Assembly: GCA_947176675.1 (NCBI GenBank)
Contig: CAMWRN010000189.1
Coordinates: 1 to 5,059 of the forward strand
Direction of reading: 5' to 3'
From: an uncultured Clostridia bacterium
Lineage (GTDB): Bacteria > Bacillota > Clostridia > Oscillospirales > Ruminococcaceae
DNA: 5,059 nucleotides
This document shows positions 1 through 5,059 of this stretch, piece by piece (position 1 is the stretch's first letter; each line of letters begins with the position of its first letter). The notes beneath the pieces were generated by a model that worked only from the letters and a program-made list of their open reading frames with translations, did not search any database and was not told where the DNA came from. The position numbers and the translations under genes were made by a program.

Positions 1-993
1 GAAGATGTGAAAGAAAGTGCGGATATAATTGTGCTTGACAATAATGTGACAGAGCTTGAAAAAGGTTTGTCCGCGGTAAAGTACGATGGGGATTGCGGAT
101 TTGATATTTTTTTAGAGCAGGGGGGCGCGGAGTCCGATGCCGAGGTAGTCGGGTTCTTATCGGAAAATTTATTGTCGGCGGGAGGTCTTTCCTTCGGGGA
201 ATTCCCGTTCGGGTGCAGCACAGTTTCGGTGCAGAATTCGGACGGCGGTTTTATTTTCGGGAGAAATTTTGACTGGGAACACTGCAATGCGATGATCGTA
301 CAGTCAGTACCCGAAAACGGGTACTCTTCCATTTCAACGGTAAATACCGATTTTATCAGCGTAAGCGGACTTAAGCTTTCCAAGCTTTCCGACGAAGCAC
401 AGGCGGTAATTTGTCTGTATGCGCCCCTTGACGGCATGAACGAAATGGGGCTTGCGGTCTCGGTAAATATGATACAGGACTCGGCGACGATTTCTCAGAA
501 TACCGACAAACCCGATATTACAACGACAACGGCGGTACGTTTGCTGCTTGATAAAGCGGCTGATGTTGACGAGGCTCTGGACTTGTTAAAGCAGTACGAT
601 ATGCATGCTTCAATGGGATATATGACCCATCTTGCTCTTGCCGACGCAAAGGGACGGAGCGTTGCCGTTGAGTACATAAAGAATGAAATGGTGGTTATAG
701 AAACGCCTGTCGTAACAAATTTTTATCTTGCCGAGGGGGACAAATGTGGTATAGGCACGGAGCAGTCCCATGAGCGTTACGACATTCTGAACAAGTTTTT
801 ATCCGAAAATAAAACCGCCGATATGTCTGCTGTTCGTGACGCTCTAGACAGTGTCAGCAAGGACAATTTCAATGAATTCGAGTCCACGGAATGGAGCGTT
901 GTTTTTAACCAAAGCACGGGCGAGGTACATTATTTTCACAGAGAAAATTACGACAAAAAATATGCTTTTACAGTTAAGCGGGAGGGCGTATGA
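1..993 (+). CDS. Linear amide C-N hydrolase (choloylglycine hydrolase / C45 Ntn superfamily), 5' partial
   Basis: This is a cysteine-nucleophile Ntn hydrolase that cleaves, or in relatives transfers, acyl groups at linear amide bonds; its substrate is unknown. Counting from the GTG at position 7, the nucleophile is C70 in FGCSTVSV, followed by R86 and D89 in FGRNFDW. This spacing equals that of C2, R18 and D21 of bile salt hydrolases. N145 in LDGMNE and N238 in VTNFY fit the other conserved asparagines, and R257 in HERYD may be the late arginine. The C-terminal TEWSVVFNQSTGEVHYF strand pair is typical of the family. The reading frame is open to base 1, and relatives usually carry a signal or membrane anchor before the segment seen here, so the true start is probably upstream; GTG 7 is only the first possible start in view. 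The stop overlaps the next ATG. Bile salt hydrolase proper is unlikely because of the long N-terminal extension. The family call is firm; the substrate is not. Confidence 0.85.
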   Translation, partial: EDVKESADIIVLDNNVTELEKGLSAVKYDGDCGFDIFLEQGGAESDAEVVGFLSENLLSAGGLSFGEFPFGCSTVSVQNSDGGFIFGRNFDWEHCNAMIVQSVPENGYSSISTVNTDFISVSGLKLSKLSDEAQAVICLYAPLDGMNEMGLAVSVNMIQDSATISQNTDKPDITTTTAVRLLLDKAADVDEALDLLKQYDMHASMGYMTHLALADAKGRSVAVEYIKNEMVVIETPVVTNFYLAEGDKCGIGTEQSHERYDILNKFLSENKTADMSAVRDALDSVSKDNFNEFESTEWSVVFNQSTGEVHYFHRENYDKKYAFTVKREGV

Positions 994-1850
994 ATTATTT
1001 AAAATTATTATTTGATCTGTATTTGCTGAAAAGAAATACGAATAAATCCCCCGAACATATCAAAAAAATGCAGGAGCGGAAGCTTAGAAAAATACTTAAA
1101 TACGCTTACAGAAATTCAGTATACTACCGCCGAAAATTTGAAGCCTGCGGAATAACGGAGAAAAATATTTCAAGTGCGCCACTTGAACGTTTCCCCACGG
1201 TAGACAAAGCGCAGCTTCTGGAGAATTTTGACGAGCTGGTGACCGTTCCCGACCTGAAGCAGGAGGAGCTTCGCAGATTTGATGAGGAAATATCCGCGGA
1301 CAGAAAGCCGTTCAGGGACAGATATCATATCGTGCATTCGTCGGGCAGCACAGGAAAACCCGGTTATTTTGTGTACGATAAAAAGGCTTGGGAAAGTATG
1401 CTGACCGGCATTATCAGGGCGGCTCTGTGGAACATGACCATGCCGCAGATACTTAGCTTTCTTGCAAAAGGTCCGCGGATAGCATACATTGCCGCAACGG
1501 ATGGGCGTTACGGCGGCGCAATGGCGGTTGGGGACGGCATTGAGGGACTTCGTGCAAATCAGCTTTTTCTTGATATAAAAACTCCGCTTTCGGAGTGGTT
1601 ACGCAGGATAAATGAATTCAAGCCGAACATGATAATAGACTATCCATCGGCAATTAAAATCCTCGGCGAGCTTGCGGAAAATGGCATGATAAGTCTGAAT
1701 ATTTTTCGGATAATTTCCTGCGGCGAACCTCTCGGAGCAAGTCTGCGGAATTATCTTGAAAGTCGTTTTCCGCTTTCGGTAACGGAATACATTTCAGACT
1801 TGCGTTCCGTCAGCTTGTTACCGGAAAAAGACGTTATGCGAGCGCATTGA
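990..1850 (+). CDS. PaaK/F390-synthetase-like adenylate-forming enzyme, 3'-truncated by a junction
   Basis: This family activates a carboxylate (or other acceptor) with ATP as an acyl-adenylate, often passing it to CoA. The start is ATG 990, overlapping the previous stop in ATGA, with GGAGG at 981-985 as its binding site, so the two genes are translationally coupled. The N-terminal helix region (KLRKILKYAYRNSVYYRRKF, residues 31-50) is typical of PaaK relatives. The ATP-binding P-loop is SSGSTGKPG (117-125), and the mid-domain shows IIDYPSAIKILGELAE and IISCGEPLGASLRNYLESRF (about 241-260). Family members are usually about 400-440 residues. This one follows the family only to V264-T265-E266-Y267, just where the YGASE/YGATE-type motif should go on. 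Residues 268-286 are then out-of-frame read of the following permease. The catalytic C-terminal subdomain is therefore missing, and the product is expected to be inactive. It may be a pseudogene or an assembly chimera. Confidence 0.8.
   Translation: MNYLKLLFDLYLLKRNTNKSPEHIKKMQERKLRKILKYAYRNSVYYRRKFEACGITEKNISSAPLERFPTVDKAQLLENFDELVTVPDLKQEELRRFDEEISADRKPFRDRYHIVHSSGSTGKPGYFVYDKKAWESMLTGIIRAALWNMTMPQILSFLAKGPRIAYIAATDGRYGGAMAVGDGIEGLRANQLFLDIKTPLSEWLRRINEFKPNMIIDYPSAIKILGELAENGMISLNIFRIISCGEPLGASLRNYLESRFPLSVTEYISDLRSVSLLPEKDVMRAH
1788..1798. other. Out-of-frame fusion junction between ligase and permease genes
   Basis: Up to the tyrosine codon at 1788-1790 the ligase frame matches its family (VTEY). 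From about 1793 a different frame reads FRLAFRQLVTGKRRY and runs without a stop into the permease at 1847 and on to 2881. That peptide is a typical cytoplasmic lead-in to the first membrane helix of FtsX-type permeases. The join therefore lies near 1790-1795 and removes the end of one gene and the beginning of the other. Neither intact parent is in view, so the exact base and any microhomology cannot be fixed. A genuine deletion and an assembly misjoin remain equally possible. Confidence 0.75.
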
Positions 1851-2881
1851 TAACGGCTGCTCTGCTTGTATTTTTTGCTTCGCTGATGGGGCGAATGTAC
1901 TCATGGCTCGGCTCTGACGGCAAGGGTATGATGGACGCTTTTAATCCCGCCGACCACGACATCGGAGTACAGATTTTCGGAAAACTGACCGTCGCGGAAA
2001 CGGAAAATTTAATAACCGATTTTTCCGAAATTTCCGACACCTATATGCTTGCAATGCCCGGCGTTGCGGTAAACGGAGTCGACTACACGGCGAATGTTAT
2101 TACCGAGCCGAATCGCTTTCACATTCTTGAGGGCAGGACTTGTACCGCGGGTAATGAGGTAGTCCTTACGGAATTTGTCGCTGCAAATTTCGGCGTGAGT
2201 ATGGGAGATACCGTGACAATTACAGGCGGCAACGGCAGTAGCGAGTACGTTGTTTCGGGTATTTATTCATGCGCCAACGACATGGGCGACAATATCGGAA
2301 TGAGCCGCGAGGGCTATCTTAAAATCGGAAACGACGATCCGCATATATGGTGCATACATTATTTTCTTGCGGATACTTCGCAAAAAGCGGCTATTACAGA
2401 AGCTTTGGAAAACGCTTACGGCGGGGACGTTCATGTCCATGAAAACACTTGGCCCGGACTTTTCGGAATTATTTCGGCAATGCAAATGCTGATGACAGTT
2501 ATGTACGGGTTGGTTATTATTTTCATTATGGTAGTAACCGTTATGACCGCTGCAAAAATCCTTTCGGCGGAACAAAATGATTTGGGTATTTACAAGGCGA
2601 TAGGTTTTAAATCAAGCAGTCTGCGCCTTACCTTTGCAATTCGTTTTGGAATTACTGCTCTTGTAGGTTCTTTTATCGGAATTTTTTTGTCGTCATTTTT
2701 TACAGACCTATTGGTTTCTTCGGTAATGAAATTTGCAGGAATAAGTAATTTTTCCTCTGCGCCGACTGTTGGAAATATCCTGCTGCCACTCTGCATTGTA
2801 ACTGCTCTTTTCACATTTTTTGCGTATTCAGCTTCGGCAAAAATAAAAAAGCTGCCTCTGACGGTACTTATCTCCGAATGA
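1847..2881 (+). CDS. MacB/FtsX-type ABC transporter permease, 5'-truncated
   Basis: This is an inner-membrane permease of the MacB/FtsX class, which normally works with a separate ATPase to export peptides or lipophilic compounds, or to act mechanically on the envelope. The recognisable coding frame begins near 1793 (FRLAFRQLVTGKRRY), giving about 362 residues; TTG 1847 is only the first formal start and has no convincing binding site. Numbering from 1847, a first membrane helix (2-15) leads to a long extracytoplasmic domain (about 20-200). Then come three hydrophobic segments: LMTVMYGLVIIFIMVVTVMT (about 214-233), about 262-290 and about 309-329. Between the first two of these three is the cytoplasmic loop AEQNDLGIYKAIGFKSSSLR (241-260), the hallmark FtsX coupling loop. 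The downstream frame is undamaged, so any truncation is recent. It may have lost only a few N-terminal residues, or may be the second half of an approximately 780-residue two-repeat permease. No ATPase gene is in the window. Confidence 0.75.
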   Translation: MITAALLVFFASLMGRMYSWLGSDGKGMMDAFNPADHDIGVQIFGKLTVAETENLITDFSEISDTYMLAMPGVAVNGVDYTANVITEPNRFHILEGRTCTAGNEVVLTEFVAANFGVSMGDTVTITGGNGSSEYVVSGIYSCANDMGDNIGMSREGYLKIGNDDPHIWCIHYFLADTSQKAAITEALENAYGGDVHVHENTWPGLFGIISAMQMLMTVMYGLVIIFIMVVTVMTAAKILSAEQNDLGIYKAIGFKSSSLRLTFAIRFGITALVGSFIGIFLSSFFTDLLVSSVMKFAGISNFSSAPTVGNILLPLCIVTALFTFFAYSASAKIKKLPLTVLISE

Positions 2882-2926
2882 TTTGGATATGCTTAATTGT
2901 AATATATAACTATTTAATATAAGTAT

Positions 2927-2955
2927 TTGATATAGCGATTAAAGTGTGCTATAAT
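2927..2955 (+). promoter_or_regulatory. Sigma-A-type promoter with extended -10
   Basis: The -35 element is TTGATA at 2927-2932, followed by exactly 17 bases and a perfect TATAAT at 2950-2955. A TG dinucleotide at 2947-2948 makes an extended -10 (TGCTATAAT). The predicted transcript start is around 2961-2963, leaving a leader of nearly 60 bases before the lipoprotein ATG. It is the only strong promoter seen in the window and separates the left gene block from the right one. No clear operator is visible. Confidence 0.8.
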
Positions 2956-2976
2956 AAATTCAAGAAGACAAACAGC

Positions 2977-3003
2977 GGCGTATTTGCAGAAAATCAGTAC
3001 GCC
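2977..3003 (+). promoter_or_regulatory. Small hairpin in the lipoprotein leader
   Basis: GGCGTA at 2977-2982 is perfectly complementary to TACGCC at 2998-3003, leaving a 15-base loop. It lies within the predicted 5' untranslated leader and ends five bases before the ribosome binding site at 3008. No run of T follows, so it is not a terminator. It could modulate translation or RNA stability, but a six-base stem may also be chance. Confidence 0.35.
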
Positions 3004-3007
3004 TCGG

Positions 3008-3013
3008 AAAGGA
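3008..3013 (+). promoter_or_regulatory. Ribosome binding site fixing the lipoprotein start
   Basis: AAAGGA lies six bases before ATG 3020. It favours this ATG over an in-frame TTG at 2984, which has no such site and would put twelve extra residues before the lipoprotein signal peptide. Confidence 0.8.
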
Positions 3014-3019
3014 TATAAT

Positions 3020-3607
3020 ATGAAAAAGATTTTTTTAATGATACCGATATTGACCCTTGCTGTCGCGTTGGTAGGCTGCGGAAATTCGGACAGCGTTCAG
3101 AACGAAAGTCAAACTGCAAGCAGTCCCGCCGCAACAGAAAGCATTGCTGACGACACGGCATTGACGGAAACATCCGCAAGAGAGGGGGCGTCTTCGGCAA
3201 ACACTTTGAATGTCTGCTTTGGGGACGGCGGCGAACCCTTTACACTTCACCTTTACGAAAACGAAACTGCGGCGGCGATAGCAAGGCACGTTGGGACGGA
3301 AAACTGGCGGCTGCCTATCTACCACTACGACGATTACGAAAACTGGGAGGTCATGCAGTATTATGACATTCCCGCAAGATATGAAATACCCTCAAATCCC
3401 GAAACGGTAACAACCGAAAAAGCGGGGGAGGTCTATTATTCTGAGCCGAACAGAATAGTACTGTTTTTCGGAGACGCAGAGGTTAGCAATGAATATACAA
3501 AGGTAGGTTATTTTGACTATACCGAGGAATTTAAAGAAGCCGTTGAAAACAATCCTGTGCTTGAGGGCTGGGGAAATAAGATCGTTTTTATAAATAGCAC
3601 AGACTGA
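3020..3607 (+). CDS. Lipoprotein with cyclophilin-like domain
   Basis: The 195-residue product has a lipoprotein signal peptide: MKK, a hydrophobic stretch (4-18), and the lipobox LVGC with lipidated C20. A Ser/Thr/Ala/Glu-rich linker (about 21-60) then tethers a globular domain at 63-192 outside the membrane. That domain reads as the cyclophilin-like fold family often found next to or fused with flavodoxin-like proteins in Firmicutes. Its marks are the opening beta strands LNVCFGDGGEPFTLHLYENE, the YYDIPARYEIP segment (115-124), EKAGEVYYSEPNRIVLFFG (about 133-151) and a closing VGYFDY. Members are not known to be active prolyl isomerases, and the ligand is unknown. ATG 3020 is chosen for its binding site and for a correctly placed signal peptide. 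It is the first gene after the extended -10 promoter and lies 21 bases before the next gene. Confidence 0.8.
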   Translation: MKKIFLMIPILTLAVALVGCGNSDSVQNESQTASSPAATESIADDTALTETSAREGASSANTLNVCFGDGGEPFTLHLYENETAAAIARHVGTENWRLPIYHYDDYENWEVMQYYDIPARYEIPSNPETVTTEKAGEVYYSEPNRIVLFFGDAEVSNEYTKVGYFDYTEEFKEAVENNPVLEGWGNKIVFINSTD

Positions 3608-3628
3608 ATTTGAAAAGGGGCGATAATT

Positions 3629-3850
3629 ATGAACAGTGAAGCAATTATTCAAAATCTGAGGGACTCGGGCTGCGGTGAAAACACGATAACGGAGTTCGTA
3701 AACGATCTCAACGATAAGAATTTTTCCCACGGTCTGAAGCTGCTGAAGGTTCACAGGAACGTGCTTTTAGACGAGCTGCACAAGGAGCAGAAGCAGATAG
3801 ACTGTCTGGATTATCTTGTTTACAAAATGCGAAAGGAGAATTTGATATGA
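3629..3850 (+). CDS. Small conserved-looking helical protein (73 aa), function unknown
   Basis: I recognise this as the type of short uncharacterised protein seen in Clostridia, but no function can be assigned. The start is supported by AAAAGGGG at 3613-3620, eight bases before the ATG. The N-terminal half contains an SGC motif (C15) followed by a predicted helix (TITEFVNDLND). The C-terminal half is one long amphipathic helix, LLKVHRNVLLDELHKEQKQI (38-57), ending in DCLDYLVYKM with C59. It resembles the dimerisation helix at the end of MerR-family regulators, but there is no DNA-binding domain. No signal peptide or membrane segment is visible, so it should be cytoplasmic. It lies 21 bases after the lipoprotein gene, and its stop overlaps the DUF3737 start in ATGA, so it is almost certainly co-expressed with both. 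Confidence 0.75.
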   Translation: MNSEAIIQNLRDSGCGENTITEFVNDLNDKNFSHGLKLLKVHRNVLLDELHKEQKQIDCLDYLVYKMRKENLI

Positions 3851-4698
3851 AAATAATTTCGTGCAAAAGCTTTGACGAGGAGAGAGCGTTGTACGGTGAG
3901 CAGGATATCACTGTGCGGAACTGTAAATTTGACGGCCCCGCAGATGGCGAGAGCGCATTTAAGGAGTGCGGAAATGTTACAGCGGAGGATTGTTTTTTCA
4001 ATCTGCGCTATCCGTTCTGGCACGATAAAAAGCTTAAAATTTCAGGCTCGGAGATGACGGAGCTTTGCCGCGCGGCATTGTGGTATTCCGACAATATTGA
4101 GATCACGAACACCAAGCTGCACGGCATAAAAGCCCTGCGGGAATGCTCCGATGTAAAAATGAAAAACTGCGATATTATTTCTCCCGAATTCGGCTGGTCG
4201 GTAAAAAATATCAGCATGGAAAGCTGCACAGCAGAAAGCGAATATTTTATGATGCGCTCGGAAAATCTGAACTTCCACGACGTGCAATTCAAGGGAAAAT
4301 ATTCTTTTCAGTATATAGAAAATTCCGTTTTCGAGAACTGTGTTTTCGACACTAAGGACGCTTTTTGGCACGCTAAAAATGTGGTCGTCCGTAACAGTAC
4401 CGTAAAGGGTGAATATCTCGCTTGGTACTGTGAAAACGTCACATTTGAAAACTGTAAAATTATCGGCACGCAGCCTCTTTGCTACTGCAAAGGTCTGAAG
4501 CTTATCAACTGCGAAATGATAGATACGGACTTGTGCTTTGAAAAATCCGAGGTAGAGGCAACGATAACAACTCCTGTTTTAAGCATAAAAAATCCGTTGT
4601 CGGGACACATTTATCTGCCCTGCGCAGAAGAAATCATTATCGATGATGAAAATTCCCGCGGAGAAATAATTACAATGAAAAAATGCTGCTGCGCATAA
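3847..4698 (+). CDS. DUF3737 family right-handed beta-helix protein
   Basis: This 283-residue protein looks like DUF3737 (PF12541), a family of unknown function with a predicted parallel beta-helix fold. AAAGGAG at 3832-3838 lies eight bases before ATG 3847, which overlaps the previous stop (ATGA). The body is a run of about ten turns of the form aromatic, then K/E-N-V/I/L, x, hydrophobic, x-N-C/S/T. The hydrophobic anchor residues fall at 44, 63, 84, 103, 122, 141, 160, 179, 198 and 217, that is every 19 residues apart from one step of 21. A capping region follows (about 230-275, with CAEEIIIDDENSRGEI). Cysteine is unusually frequent (19 residues), and the protein ends in KKCCCA. No signal peptide is present, so it is likely cytoplasmic. 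No catalytic residues can be pointed out; the beta-helix could bind a carbohydrate or other ligand, or act as a scaffold. Confidence 0.85.
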   Translation: MKIISCKSFDEERALYGEQDITVRNCKFDGPADGESAFKECGNVTAEDCFFNLRYPFWHDKKLKISGSEMTELCRAALWYSDNIEITNTKLHGIKALRECSDVKMKNCDIISPEFGWSVKNISMESCTAESEYFMMRSENLNFHDVQFKGKYSFQYIENSVFENCVFDTKDAFWHAKNVVVRNSTVKGEYLAWYCENVTFENCKIIGTQPLCYCKGLKLINCEMIDTDLCFEKSEVEATITTPVLSIKNPLSGHIYLPCAEEIIIDDENSRGEIITMKKCCCA

Positions 4699-4702
4699 AT
4701 AC

Positions 4703-4710
4703 GGCGGTGA
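4703..4710 (+). promoter_or_regulatory. Ribosome binding site supporting a GTG start
   Basis: GGCGGTGA differs from the ideal GGAGGTGA by one base and lies four bases before GTG 4715. It supports that GTG as the start of the LysE-family gene; no in-frame ATG lies nearby upstream. Confidence 0.55.
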
Positions 4711-4714
4711 TAAA

Positions 4715-5059
4715 GTGGGAAGCTATCTGATAAAGGGAATTTTGATTGGTCTTCTTTTCGGTATGCCCGTCGGCGCGGTGGGCGCAATGACCGTGCAGAG
4801 GTCTATTGCCCACGGAGCAAAGGCGGGACTTTTGACCGGTCTTGGCTCTTCTGCTGCCGATTGTTTGTATGCCTGTGTGGGAGCTTTTGGATTAACGCTG
4901 ATCTCCGATTTTATGCTGAAATATCAGGTCGTTATCAACGTTATCGGCGGCGTACTTATTTTAATAATGGTCGGTGGACTGCTGTTCCGCAAAACTAAAA
5001 CGGTCGGAGATATTCCGCAAAAGCAGACGGCATACGGCATAAAAATGTTCCTGTCATCG
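4715..5059 (+). CDS. LysE/RhtB-family amino acid or small-molecule exporter, 3' partial
   Basis: The frame runs open to the end of the window, giving the first 115 residues of an integral membrane protein. It starts VGSYLIKGILIGLLFGMPVG (V read as Met at the GTG), with the LysE hallmark GMPVGAVGAMTVQRS (16-30) at the end of the first membrane helix. A second helix, AGLLTGLGSSAADCLYACVG, carries the conserved glycines and D49, and a third hydrophobic helix runs from about 67 to 89. The family exports amino acids such as lysine, arginine, threonine or homoserine, or other small molecules, using the proton gradient. Members are about 200-220 residues, so roughly half the gene lies beyond the window. 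It begins 16 bases after the DUF3737 stop with no terminator between, so it probably belongs to the same operon. The substrate cannot be inferred. Confidence 0.85.
   Translation, partial: MGSYLIKGILIGLLFGMPVGAVGAMTVQRSIAHGAKAGLLTGLGSSAADCLYACVGAFGLTLISDFMLKYQVVINVIGGVLILIMVGGLLFRKTKTVGDIPQKQTAYGIKMFLSS

Noticed and set aside
1..993. Bile salt hydrolase identity for the first gene
   Set aside because: The catalytic spacing fits the superfamily, but the nucleophile is preceded by at least 70 residues, whereas bile salt hydrolases begin at the cysteine; sequence around it fits general linear amide hydrolases better.
2267..2575. Long minus-strand open frame inside the permease gene
   Set aside because: It lies opposite a well-supported membrane protein frame, has no ribosome binding site and its translation has no family-like features.
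2906..2926. Imperfect AT-rich palindrome just upstream of the -35 box, a possible operator
   Set aside because: Matches between the half-sites are scattered and expected by chance in such AT-rich sequence; no regulator family box is recognisable.
2882..2926. Possible terminator after the permease gene
   Set aside because: The segment is AT-rich with no GC stem and no T-run after a hairpin.
2984..3019. Upstream TTG start for the lipoprotein
   Set aside because: It lacks a ribosome binding site and would put twelve residues before an otherwise ideal lipoprotein signal peptide; ATG 3020 has AAAGGA at the right distance.
3392..3754. Minus-strand open frame spanning the lipoprotein end and the small protein
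   Set aside because: It is antisense to two genes with good starts and shows no recognisable protein features.

Overview
The window looks like chromosomal DNA of a low-to-mid GC Firmicute, most likely a Clostridia member of the Ruminococcaceae/Oscillospiraceae type. The evidence is strong AG-rich ribosome binding sites (AAAGGA, AAAGGAG, AAAAGGGG), a sigma-A style promoter, tight ATGA gene overlaps, and protein families typical of gut Clostridia (DUF3737, cyclophilin-like lipoprotein, C45-type linear amide hydrolase). All supported genes are on the + strand. No rRNA, tRNA, CRISPR array, insertion sequence or prophage gene was seen, and no stretch over 300 bases lacks a gene.

Left block (1-2881). 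A 5'-partial Ntn-type linear amide C-N hydrolase of the choloylglycine hydrolase superfamily overlaps by ATGA with a PaaK/F390-synthetase-like adenylate-forming enzyme. That enzyme is cut off after about residue 267, at the point where the conserved acidic/aromatic adenylation motif should continue. From about position 1793 the sequence is instead, in another frame, the body of a MacB/FtsX-type ABC transporter permease. Its first coding residues sit inside the out-of-frame tail of the ligase, and it has no start codon with a ribosome binding site and no ATPase partner. The simplest reading is a deletion (or an assembly misjoin) of at least roughly half a kilobase fusing two genes out of frame. 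Short inverted repeats bracket the junction.

Right block (2882-5059). A short AT-rich gap holds a near-consensus extended -10 promoter (TTGATA, 17 bp, TGCTATAAT) and a leader with a small hairpin. It is followed by four closely packed genes: a lipoprotein with a cyclophilin-like domain, a 73-residue helical protein with two cysteines, a DUF3737 right-handed beta-helix protein with a strikingly regular 19-residue repeat, and a 3'-partial LysE-family exporter starting at GTG 4715. Gaps of 21, -4 and 16 bases suggest one transcript.

The left block probably once made an amide/acyl metabolism pair followed by an ABC exporter, now disrupted. The right block is a plausible but functionally undescribed operon combining an extracytoplasmic ligand-binding lipoprotein, two uncharacterised proteins and a small-molecule exporter. 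Family assignments come from recognition of motifs and not from a database search.
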